Positions 1 through 5,770 of a stretch of DNA of 10,811 nt are shown one piece after another. The DNA lies in contig CAJUFK010000115.1 of the NCBI GenBank assembly GCA_910585535.1, positions 1 through 10,811 on the forward strand, in the 5' to 3' direction. The notes under the pieces are model-generated. The model did not search any database and was not told where the DNA came from. It was given only the letters and a program-made list of their open reading frames with translations. Both the position numbers and the translations under genes were made by a program. Numbering within the stretch: position 1 is the stretch's first letter; each line of letters starts with the position of its first letter. This stretch comes from an uncultured Angelakisella sp. (GTDB taxonomy: Bacteria > Bacillota > Clostridia > Oscillospirales > Ruminococcaceae).

Positions 1-100
<100 letters not shown>

Positions 101-102
101 CA

Positions 103-144
103 AAAGCGACCGTTCTCTGTGAGGAGAGCGGTCGTTTTGCTTTT
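103..144 (+). terminator. Intrinsic terminator of the 5S/rRNA operon
   Basis: An 11-bp stem pairs 107-117 (CGACCGTTCTC) with 124-134 (GAGAGCGGTCG), with one G-U pair and a 6-nt loop. A-rich sequence (102-105) precedes it and a T-rich tail (TTTTGCTTTT, 135-144) follows. The A/T flanks extend the pairing. It sits only a few bases after the 5S 3' end, as expected for an rRNA operon terminator. Confidence 0.9.
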
Positions 145-191
145 GTGGTACGGTAAGCAGGAGACACAATCCAGCCAAGGAACTCAAACCT

Positions 192-200
192 GGAAGGGAG
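192..200 (+). promoter_or_regulatory. Ribosome binding site deciding the hydrolase start
   Basis: GGAAGGGAG lies 9 nt before the ATG at 210 but only 3 nt before an in-frame GTG at 204. The spacing favours the ATG. No convincing sigma-A promoter was found between the 5S terminator and this site. Confidence 0.6.
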
Positions 201-209
201 ACTGTGCAG

Positions 210-968
210 ATGCCAATTTTTGCGTATTGTGGCCGGTCGATTTTTTACCAGGAATACGGAAAAGGGAACCCCCTTGTCTTCCTCCATGGCAACACGGCCT
301 CTTCTAAAATGTTTGAACTGCTTATGTCGCTGTACGCCGATAAATTCAGGTGTATTTTGATGGATTTTCTGGGCAATGGAAGGTCCGACAGAGTGGACAG
401 TTTTCCCCCCGATATTTGGCAGGATGAAGCCCGGCAAACGATCGCCCTGGTCGAGCATCTGGGCTGTACAAAGGTGAATTTGGCGGGGACGAGCGGCGGC
501 GCCTGGGCGGCCATCAATGCGGCCTTGGAACGTCCGGACCTGTTTCGTACAGTGATAGCGGACAGCTTCGACGGGCGTGCCCTTCACGATAGGTTTTCCG
601 AGGACCTCCTGTCCGAAAGGGAGACTGCGAAGGCGAATGTGCAGGCAAGGCAGTTTTACGAGTGGTGCCAGGGCGCCGATTGGGAAAGGGTGATTGACCT
701 TGACACGGAAGCCCTGCTGAAATGTGCAGAGGAAAAGCGTCCTTTATTCTGTAAAGCCTTGGAGGAGATGGAGGTCCCGCTGCTGCTTATGGGGAGCAGG
801 GCCGATGAAATGTGCAGGAAAGACCTTGACCAGGAATACAAAGAGATGGCGGCCCTCATCCCCCGGGCGGCGATTTGGATGTTCGAGGATGGGGGACACC
901 CTGTAATAGCGACAAATGCTGAAAAGGCAGCAGAGGTAATCTGCAATTTTATAGCATCACAAAGCTGA
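210..968 (+). CDS. Alpha/beta-fold hydrolase
   Basis: A 252-residue, single-domain cytoplasmic alpha/beta hydrolase of typical length, with no signal peptide. Visible motifs in order: the oxyanion-hole HGNTASS at residues 26-32, LMDFLGNGRSD around 50-60 (the strand and turn before the nucleophile helix), the nucleophile elbow G93-T-S95-G-G97, a probable acid Asp199 in SRADEM, and the catalytic His230 in GGHP. The triad is therefore complete. Superfamily members include esterases, lipases, lactonases and C-C hydrolases; the substrate cannot be read from sequence. The start is taken as ATG 210 by ribosome-site spacing, with GTG 204 as the alternative. It stands alone between the rRNA terminator and a convergent gene. 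Its base composition looks more AT-rich than the minus-strand genes on the right, which could mean separate acquisition. Family certain, function open. Confidence 0.9.
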   Translation: MPIFAYCGRSIFYQEYGKGNPLVFLHGNTASSKMFELLMSLYADKFRCILMDFLGNGRSDRVDSFPPDIWQDEARQTIALVEHLGCTKVNLAGTSGGAWAAINAALERPDLFRTVIADSFDGRALHDRFSEDLLSERETAKANVQARQFYEWCQGADWERVIDLDTEALLKCAEEKRPLFCKALEEMEVPLLLMGSRADEMCRKDLDQEYKEMAALIPRAAIWMFEDGGHPVIATNAEKAAEVICNFIASQS

Positions 969-998
969 CCTGTATCCCGGACTCTTGTTGGGAGTGGC

Positions 999-1637
999 CT
1001 ACCCCTCCCGCATCCAAAAGGCGGGCCGGACGCAGACGTCGGTTTCCTCCACTGAACTGGCGTACAGCTCGATATAGTCGTCATAATTGACACAGCTTAG
1101 AACGTCGTAAAGCCCGTCTGGGTTGTTGGTGGGGGTGACCTCCGGGAGGCGCAGCCACCAGCAGCCAGCATAGAGGAGGGGATCCTCCGCCTCGGTTTCC
1201 TGAGGGGAGAGGAACCAGGCCCCCCGGCTCCGGGCGTAGGGGGTGGTGAGGGCGGACCGGGTCATGGGATGCTCCTCCGACTCGAAGTAATCCACCGCCG
1301 CCTCGTAGTCCAGAAGGAACAGCTTGTCGTCAGTGTCATACTGGGGGCAACCCTTGTGGTTTATCAGATGGGTGGTGAGGATCCGCCCCTGTTCCTCGAA
1401 GGAGAAGGCGGACTCCAGAAAATTCCGGTTCAGCCAGCGCCGCAGATCGCAGCTGGCCCAGGTCACCATCTCCGGGGTATGATGGTAGGGCTTGCAGTCC
1501 AGCAGAAGCTGGCTGATGCAGAGAAGCTTCCCCTCCTCCTTTGCCAGGACAAGCCATTGGATGGGCTCCTTTTGGGAAGGATCGCTGCTGCTTTGGGGAT
1601 ACGCCCCCAGGGTGACCAGATCGCCAATCTCTGCCAT
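999..1637 (-). CDS. DUF6273 domain-containing protein
   Basis: A 212-residue soluble protein matching the DUF6273 pattern: an opening GAYPQ at 11-15 followed by EPIQWLVL (24-31), TWASCDLRRWLNRNFL (59-74), KLFLLDYEAA (105-114), the WWLRLP segment (160-165) and the closing VRPAFW (203-208). These aromatic-rich blocks are shared with proteins of formylglycine-generating-enzyme/C-lectin-like fold, but no catalytic function is established for the family. There is no signal peptide or membrane segment. The start ATG at 1637 is fixed by AGGAGG 8 nt upstream; the frame stays open further upstream without another good site. It is convergent with the alpha/beta hydrolase (30-nt gap) and divergent from the LysR gene. 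A monocistronic transcript from the promoter at 1660-1688 is likely. Domain assignment is good; role unknown. Confidence 0.82.
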   Translation of the reverse strand: MAEIGDLVTLGAYPQSSSDPSQKEPIQWLVLAKEEGKLLCISQLLLDCKPYHHTPEMVTWASCDLRRWLNRNFLESAFSFEEQGRILTTHLINHKGCPQYDTDDKLFLLDYEAAVDYFESEEHPMTRSALTTPYARSRGAWFLSPQETEAEDPLLYAGCWWLRLPEVTPTNNPDGLYDVLSCVNYDDYIELYASSVEETDVCVRPAFWMREG

Positions 1638-1645
1638 GACGAACG

Positions 1646-1651
1646 CCTCCT
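1646..1651 (-). promoter_or_regulatory. Strong ribosome binding site of the DUF6273 gene
   Basis: On the minus strand AGGAGG lies 8 nt upstream of the ATG at 1637. This selects that start over more upstream in-frame codons. Confidence 0.85.
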
Positions 1652-1659
1652 TTTTTCCA

Positions 1660-1688
1660 AGTATAGCACCTGCCCGGCGGGAAAACAA
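1660..1688 (-). promoter_or_regulatory. Predicted sigma-A promoter of the DUF6273 gene (extended -10)
   Basis: On the minus strand a -10 TATACT (1665-1660) is preceded by TG one base upstream, the extended -10 form. TTGTTT (1688-1683) lies at a 17-nt spacing as a weak -35. The expected start of transcription is near 1653, just ahead of the ribosome binding site, so the leader would be very short (about 16 nt). Confidence 0.6.
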
Positions 1689-1711
1689 GCTGTCCCGGAA
1701 AGATTGGGAAA

Positions 1712-1740
1712 TTGACAGCCCCCGCACCATCCTGTATAAT
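1712..1740 (+). promoter_or_regulatory. Perfect consensus sigma-A promoter for the LysR gene
   Basis: TTGACA (1712-1717) and TATAAT (1735-1740) both match consensus at all six positions, with the optimal 17-nt spacer. Transcription should start near 1747, about 44 nt before the TTG start codon. It does not overlap the divergent promoter at 1660-1688; the -35 elements are 23 nt apart. Confidence 0.88.
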
Positions 1741-1790
1741 GGGCGGCAGAGGCTCCGGCATCACACAAAGACAGAAAGGGGGCGGGGAGC

Positions 1791-2699
1791 TTGGCCAACG
1801 TCCGCGACTTCCAGTACATCGCCGAAATTGCCCGGTACGGCAGCATCACCAAGGCGGCAGAGGCCCTTTATCTCAGCCAGCCAACCCTGACAAAATTCCT
1901 CCAGCGGGTGGAGCAGGAGGTGGGGACTCCTCTTTTCCATCGGGTGGGGAAGCGGTTTATCCCTACCCCGGCGGGGGAGGTCTATGTGGAGAAAGCCCAC
2001 AGCATCCTGCTTCTCAACAGCCAGCTGGACCAGGAGCTGGATGACTTGGCCTCCATGCGCCGGGGGAGCGTTCGGGTGGGGACCACGGCGGGACGGGCGG
2101 ATTACCAGGTCTCCACCATCCTGCCTCGATTCGCCAGGAGATACCCCGGGGTCCGGGTCCTTCTCTCCATGGGGCACACCGAGCAGCTGCTGAAGATGAT
2201 TTTCAATAACGAGCTGGACATTGTTCTTTCCAACTACGATGGGGAACAGCCTGCCCTGGACCACGAGTTCATCGGGGAGGAGGAGCTGGTGCTGGCCGTC
2301 CCCAGGGATAGCCCTCTGGCCGCAAGTGCCCGGAAGAAGGAGGGCTTTCGTTTTCCGGTGACCGATCCGGAGCAGTGGCGGGACGAGCCCTTTGTCCTCC
2401 CCGCTGTAGTCTCCCGCTCCTACCGCCTGGCCCAGGCGTATTTCCGGACGGTGGGGGTCCAGCCCCGGGTAGTGGCGGAAATCGCCGGGATCCAATTCGT
2501 CATCACAGCAGTGAGGGTTGGGCTGGGAGTCTCCATCTTCACCTCAGTGCCTCTGGCTCCCTCGGACGGGATTGTCTACCTCTCTCTGGGCCAGGAGGAT
2601 GTCCCACGGCAGCGGGTGGCCCTCATCACCCGCAAAGGCTTCTACCTGGATGAGGCCCACCAAGCCTTTCTCCAGCTTTTGCGGGACTCCTACTGCTGA
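1791..2699 (+). CDS. LysR-family transcriptional regulator
   Basis: A 302-residue protein of standard LysR length. The N-terminal winged helix-turn-helix is clear: residues about 6-65, with the signature YGSITKAAEALYLSQPTLTK (16-35) and PLFHR (47-51). Residues about 90-295 form the periplasmic-binding-protein-like effector domain, so the protein is a ligand-responsive DNA-binding regulator in the cytoplasm. The start is a TTG at 1791, with AAAGGGGG 8 nt upstream (1775-1782); starting here leaves the usual few residues before the first helix. It has its own consensus promoter and a terminator at 2731-2766. It lies directly upstream of, and on the same strand as, the metallo-hydrolase/permease operon, the likely target. 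The inducer cannot be read; a carboxylate carried by the permease is a reasonable guess. Confidence 0.95.
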   Translation: MANVRDFQYIAEIARYGSITKAAEALYLSQPTLTKFLQRVEQEVGTPLFHRVGKRFIPTPAGEVYVEKAHSILLLNSQLDQELDDLASMRRGSVRVGTTAGRADYQVSTILPRFARRYPGVRVLLSMGHTEQLLKMIFNNELDIVLSNYDGEQPALDHEFIGEEELVLAVPRDSPLAASARKKEGFRFPVTDPEQWRDEPFVLPAVVSRSYRLAQAYFRTVGVQPRVVAEIAGIQFVITAVRVGLGVSIFTSVPLAPSDGIVYLSLGQEDVPRQRVALITRKGFYLDEAHQAFLQLLRDSYC

Positions 2700-2730
2700 A
2701 TGCGCTATAGTTTGTCGAAATCCGCCAAAG

Positions 2731-2766
2731 AACAGCCATCTTTCTTGTGAAAGGTGGCTTGTTTTA
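2731..2766 (+). terminator. Intrinsic terminator after the LysR gene
   Basis: An 11-bp stem pairs AGCCATCTTTC (2734-2744) with GAAAGGTGGCT (2749-2759), with one G-U pair, around a TTGT tetraloop, followed by TGTTTTATT. It lies about 35 nt after the LysR stop codon and separates regulator transcription from the downstream operon. Confidence 0.85.
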
Positions 2767-2785
2767 TTGCTTAAAGCTATTTTTA

Positions 2786-2811
2786 CATGAAAACTATGTA
2801 TTTGATTCATG
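2786..2811 (+). promoter_or_regulatory. Inverted repeat, candidate LysR operator
   Basis: CATGAA (2786-2791) and TTCATG (2806-2811) form a perfect 6-bp dyad with a 14-nt A/T-rich centre. The right arm overlaps the -35 element of the operon promoter, and T2788-N11-A2800 fits the loose LysR T-N11-A pattern. Position and symmetry suit a regulator site, but binding by the adjacent LysR protein is inference. Confidence 0.4.
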
Positions 2812-2830
2812 ATTTTGTTTGTGGTATTCT
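2802..2830 (+). promoter_or_regulatory. Predicted sigma-A promoter of the metallo-hydrolase/permease operon
   Basis: TTGATT (2802-2807), a 17-nt spacer and TATTCT (2825-2830) with an upstream TGG, giving an extended -10. Transcription would start near 2837, leaving a leader of about 100 nt before the ATG at 2937. Two -35 and two -10 positions deviate from consensus, which suits an activator-dependent promoter. Confidence 0.6.
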
Positions 2831-2851
2831 TAACACAAGGAAAAACACACG

Positions 2852-2879
2852 AAAACCAGCCACAAAGAGGGATGGTTTT
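2852..2879 (+). other. Leader hairpin in the metallo-hydrolase/permease operon
   Basis: AAAACCA (2852-2858) pairs with TGGTTTT (2873-2879), and CC (2860-2861) with GG (2870-2871) after one mismatch, enclosing an 8-nt loop. It lies in the transcribed leader. No T-run follows, so it is not a plain terminator. Confidence 0.4.
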
Positions 2880-2894
2880 GGTAGACCCGTACAG

Positions 2895-2908
2895 CTGTTG
2901 GCCAACAG
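2895..2908 (+). promoter_or_regulatory. 14-bp perfect palindrome in the operon leader
   Basis: CTGTTGGCCAACAG reads identically on both strands. It sits about 58 nt after the predicted transcription start and 15 nt before the ribosome binding site. The absence of a loop makes a protein-binding site (operator or roadblock) more natural than an RNA hairpin. The binding protein is unknown. Confidence 0.45.
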
Positions 2909-2923
2909 ATCGGACGGACGACT

Positions 2924-2930
2924 AGGAGGT
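2924..2930 (+). promoter_or_regulatory. Ribosome binding site fixing the metallo-hydrolase start
   Basis: AGGAGGT lies 6 nt before ATG 2937, a near-ideal site. The reading frame is open for another 150 nt upstream, but that stretch is the promoter and leader, so the upstream ATG at 2787 is not the start. Confidence 0.9.
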
Positions 2931-2936
2931 AACAGG

Positions 2937-3803
2937 ATGAATTTGGACCGCTACCGCAAGAGCTACGAGGAGCTGGAGGCCATCCAGCAGACCAAGAACC
3001 TGGACTTTTACGCCAACCCCGCCAAATATTATCAGAAGCCCTTCCGTATCGCCGGGAATCTCTACTATATCGGGGACCAGAAGGTCTGCTCCCACCTGGT
3101 GGACACCGGCGACGGTCTGCTGGTCTTTGACAGCGGCTATCCCGGCACCGCCCACCTGATGCTCCAGTCCATCTGGGAGCTGGGCTTTAACCCCAAGGAT
3201 GTCAAGGTTATCATTCACTCCCACGAGCATTTCGACCACATCGGCAACGCCTGTGAGTTCCAGACACTCTTCGGGACCAAGCTGGCGGTGAGCCGGGCCG
3301 GGGGAGAGGTGATGCGGGACCACCCGGAGCAGGTGTACATGGAGGCCAGCCCCAACCGCTATTCCCCCATCTTCACCCCGGACATCCTCCTGGAGGACGG
3401 GGAGGTCTTTACCCTGGGCAATACCAGCGTCCGCTGCGTCCTCACCCCTGGGCACTCCGAAGGGGTAATGACCTTCCTCTTCCAGATTCGGGAGGGGGAG
3501 ACGGTGTACAACGTGGGGTACTTTGGGGGAGCGGGCTTTAACACCCTCTACAAGAAGGCCCTGGAAAAGAACGGGCGCTCCCTTTCAACCCGAGAGCAGT
3601 TTCTGGATTCCTTCCGCAAGGTGCGGGACGAGAAGGTGGACATCGTCCTGGGCAACCATCCCCACCAGAACGAGACGCTGAAAAAACGGGAGGAGATGCT
3701 GGCCCATCCCGAGAAGAACCCCTTCATCGACCCCGCCGAATGGCGGTCCTTCTGCGACACCATGACCGATAGCTTCCGGCAGTTTATGGAGATGGGAAAC
3801 TAA
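2937..3803 (+). CDS. MBL-fold metallo-hydrolase, subclass B3-like layout
   Basis: A 288-residue metallo-beta-lactamase-fold enzyme without a signal peptide, so cytoplasmic. Metal ligands: H96-E-H98-F-D100-H101 (the HxHxDH motif, within HSHEHFDHIG), H173 in TPGHSEG, and a C-terminal His at 241 (or 243) in GNHPH. There is no GD-type bridging Asp between H173 and H241; that stretch reads NVGYFGGAGFN (192-202). This ligand layout resembles subclass B3 enzymes, with two zinc ions expected, but the family also holds lactonases and other hydrolases. The missing export signal argues against a true beta-lactamase. The first 35 residues are a charged extension before the core. It is the first gene of an operon with the permease 39 nt downstream, and lies after a LysR gene. 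A hydrolytic step on the transported compound is the natural inference; the substrate is unknown. Confidence 0.9.
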   Translation: MNLDRYRKSYEELEAIQQTKNLDFYANPAKYYQKPFRIAGNLYYIGDQKVCSHLVDTGDGLLVFDSGYPGTAHLMLQSIWELGFNPKDVKVIIHSHEHFDHIGNACEFQTLFGTKLAVSRAGGEVMRDHPEQVYMEASPNRYSPIFTPDILLEDGEVFTLGNTSVRCVLTPGHSEGVMTFLFQIREGETVYNVGYFGGAGFNTLYKKALEKNGRSLSTREQFLDSFRKVRDEKVDIVLGNHPHQNETLKKREEMLAHPEKNPFIDPAEWRSFCDTMTDSFRQFMEMGN

Positions 3804-3826
3804 GCCCATCCCAACGAAAAAGTTTG

Positions 3827-3832
3827 AGGAGG
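3827..3832 (+). promoter_or_regulatory. Ribosome binding site of the permease
   Basis: AGGAGG lies 10 nt before ATG 3843 in the short spacer after the metallo-hydrolase stop. No terminator-like hairpin is seen there, which supports cotranscription of the two genes. Confidence 0.8.
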
Positions 3833-3842
3833 AAAAAACAAC

Positions 3843-5108
3843 ATGACCCCCACTTTACTGGCAACCATCATTTTGATCGTTACCGTGATCCTGTTCTTTA
3901 CCCCCAAGGTGCCCAACTCGGTGACTGCCGTCATCGGCACCATCGCCATGGGGCTCTCCGGCATCCTGCCGGTCAAGACCATCTTTAACTACTACACCTC
4001 CACCACCTGCATCCTGATGATCGGCATGATGATTATTGGCGGCGGCATGATGCACACCGGCTTCGCCGGATGGCTTGGGAACAAGCTCATCGGCATGACC
4101 GGCAAGGGGGAGAAGAACCTCCGCCTGGCGGCTGTGCTGGCGGGCTGGATCATGTCCTCCCTGGCCAGCGGCTCCGCCTCCATGATGATTCTCTACCCCA
4201 TCATCTGCAGCATCTGCATCGCTTCCCAGGTCTCCATGTCCCGGATCATGTTTCCCATGTTCGCCGGCATCGGCTTCGGCAGCCTGATGACAGTGGCTGG
4301 CAGCGGGATGTGCGGCGCCACCAGCGCGATCCTGGAGGAGGCCGGCTTTAGGGGCTGGAGCTTCTTCGAGCCCGCCTGGATCGGTTTCCCCATGGCCCTG
4401 GCCAGCACCCTCATCATCTACTTTTTGGGGGATAAGCTGCTTCCCAAGACCATGGTCATGCCCGACAGCGACCAGGCGGACCGTGCCTCCGGCGTCCCCA
4501 CCCAGTTCACCGGAAAAATGGCCATCTCCGCTACCATCCTCGCCCTGACCATCATTGGGATGGTGGTCAACGCCGACATCCTGCCTATGTATATGTGCGC
4601 CGCCATCGGCGCGGCAGCCAGCGTCCTCACCGGCTGCCTGAACCAGAAGCAGATGTTCCAGAGCATCAGCTGGAGTACCATCTTTATGATCGGCGGCATG
4701 ACCGCTGTGGCCAAGGGCGTGGAAGCCAGCGGCCTGGGCACCGTTATCGCCGACGGCATCATGGGCATGGTGGGCAATAACGCCTCCCCTGTCCTCCTGG
4801 TGGGCATCATCTACCTGGTTACCGGCTTCATCACCCAGTTTATGTCCAACAATGCCTCTGCCAGCATTATGGCCCCCATCGGCATTGCCCTGGCGGCCAA
4901 CCTGGGCATCGAGCCCTACGCCTTTGTGGCAGCAGCCCTGGGCGGCTCCCTCATCGCCATGCTTACCCCCATCGCCACCCCCTCTATGGCCTTTGCCATG
5001 GAAGGCGGCAAGTACACCCCCAAGGAGGTCTTTAAGTGGGGCCTCTGCACCGCCCTGATCCCCAACGTCATCATCGCCTTTGTGGTTATCCCTCTGGTCT
5101 GGCTCTGA
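3843..5108 (+). CDS. SLC13/DASS-family anion (carboxylate) permease
   Basis: A 421-residue, strongly hydrophobic integral membrane protein with about 10-12 helices: a first at 4-20 and others around 25-45, 53-72, 95-127, 136-157, 176-196, 226-243, 250-265, 279-300, 316-332, 340-385 and 400-420. The layout is the two-repeat ion-transporter fold of divalent-anion:sodium symporters. The second-repeat signature MSNNASA (334-340) and following LTPIATPSM (374-382) are clear, as is GGMTAVAKGVEASGLG (284-299). In the first repeat the usual SNT-type loop reads LASGSASM (107-114), lacking the Asn. Family members move di- and tricarboxylates, sulfate or related anions, usually with sodium. The start at ATG 3843 has a good ribosome site. 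It is the last gene of the LysR-controlled cassette and probably imports the compound handled by the metallo-hydrolase. The exact substrate is unknown. Confidence 0.88.
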   Translation: MTPTLLATIILIVTVILFFTPKVPNSVTAVIGTIAMGLSGILPVKTIFNYYTSTTCILMIGMMIIGGGMMHTGFAGWLGNKLIGMTGKGEKNLRLAAVLAGWIMSSLASGSASMMILYPIICSICIASQVSMSRIMFPMFAGIGFGSLMTVAGSGMCGATSAILEEAGFRGWSFFEPAWIGFPMALASTLIIYFLGDKLLPKTMVMPDSDQADRASGVPTQFTGKMAISATILALTIIGMVVNADILPMYMCAAIGAAASVLTGCLNQKQMFQSISWSTIFMIGGMTAVAKGVEASGLGTVIADGIMGMVGNNASPVLLVGIIYLVTGFITQFMSNNASASIMAPIGIALAANLGIEPYAFVAAALGGSLIAMLTPIATPSMAFAMEGGKYTPKEVFKWGLCTALIPNVIIAFVVIPLVWL

Positions 5109-5132
5109 TTTGTCGTCCCTCATTTCTACATA

Positions 5133-5180
5133 GAAGCCGCGCCGATCCATGCCTGCAAGGGCCGGGACCGGTGCGGCTTC
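5133..5180 (+). repeat. Long imperfect hairpin after the permease gene
   Basis: GAAGCCGC (5133-5140) pairs perfectly with GCGGCTTC (5173-5180). Pairing continues inward through a G-U pair, CCG/CGG, one A-C mismatch and TCC/GGA, giving 16 stem positions around a 16-nt loop. No T-run follows on either strand, so it is not a canonical terminator. It may protect the 3' end of the permease mRNA or act with the adjacent terminator. Confidence 0.6.
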
Positions 5181-5184
5181 GCCA

Positions 5185-5225
5185 TAAAAACCCACGGCAG
5201 GAAAGTTCCCGCCGCGGGTTTGCTT
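5185..5225. terminator. Bidirectional intrinsic terminator at the convergent junction
   Basis: AAACCC (5188-5193) pairs with GGGTTT (5216-5221), and CGGC (5195-5198) with GCCG (5211-5214), around one A-C mismatch and a 12-nt loop. On the minus strand the stem ends in a TTTTTA tract and follows the last minus-strand gene directly. On the plus strand the tail is TTTGCTTT. It can serve both the permease operon and the eight-gene minus-strand run. Confidence 0.75.
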
Positions 5226-5764
5226 TAGGAATTCCGGCCTTGAAGCTGCTGAGCAATCTTTTCCGCCACCATCTTGGAAAACTCTCCGAAGCCGTCGTAG
5301 GTGCAGTCTATGGAGATCCGCTGGCCTCCGGCGGACTTGAGGCGGATAAACCGCGGGTTACAGTTATACTCTACAATCTCCCACCACTCCATCTCCACCG
5401 GTGGGAGGAAGGGGTGGTAGCGGATGATCCGCCGCTGGTCGTAGCAAAGGCGGTGCTTGTCGGCAAGGGCCTTGAAGAGAAAGCCCAGGGCGATGATCCC
5501 CGCCCCCATGAGGAAAAAGAGGAACACCACGCCCCCTTGCCCGAATCCGATGTCGGCGAAGCAGAGGCAGCCCAAAAAGAGCATCCCCAGGCCGATGACC
5601 ACCATCATCACCAGACAGACCATCCCCTGCCGGGGGTTCAGGAGGACCCACATCCCATCGGGGGTTAGGGCGGGGTTCCGGGGGCCCTTTTTGAAGCCCC
5701 CGTTTAGGTACTGGACCGCCACAAGGATGAGGACGGAGGCAAGGAGGGTAACGGGAAACGACAT
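5225..5764 (-). CDS. Membrane protein with C-terminal PH-like domain
   Basis: A 179-residue protein of unknown function. Residues about 4-20 form an N-terminal hydrophobic helix (signal anchor), followed by a charged loop at 24-46. Two further membrane helices lie near 48-70 and 77-98. The remainder (about 103-175) is soluble: a tyrosine- and tryptophan-rich beta segment (RIIRYHPFLPPVEMEWWEI, 112-130), then strands around 138-152 and a C-terminal helix (160-175). This matches the small bacterial PH-like domains often fused to two or three membrane helices. The assignment rests on pattern, not on a search. It starts 6 nt after the HAD stop, with AAAGGGG (5774-5780) overlapping that gene's end, so it is the last cistron of the minus-strand run and precedes the terminator. 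A role in envelope homeostasis would be a guess. Confidence 0.75.
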   Translation of the reverse strand: MSFPVTLLASVLILVAVQYLNGGFKKGPRNPALTPDGMWVLLNPRQGMVCLVMMVVIGLGMLFLGCLCFADIGFGQGGVVFLFFLMGAGIIALGFLFKALADKHRLCYDQRRIIRYHPFLPPVEMEWWEIVEYNCNPRFIRLKSAGGQRISIDCTYDGFGEFSKMVAEKIAQQLQGRNS

Positions 5765-5770
5765 GGAAGA

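Noticed and set aside
969..998. Terminator in the convergent gap between the hydrolase and DUF6273 gene
   Set aside because: Only 4-5 bp of pairing (ACTC/GAGT) and no T-run on either strand.
2787..2936. N-terminal extension of the metallo-hydrolase
   Set aside because: The in-frame ATG at 2787 lies upstream of the predicted promoter, the extension has no family resemblance, and AGGAGGT fixes the start at 2937.
3855..5195. Long minus-strand open frame opposite the permease
   Set aside because: Its translation is an unnatural run of Gly, Asp and His caused by the reverse complement of a hydrophobic, GC-rich gene; it has no family motif, while the plus strand encodes a clear permease.
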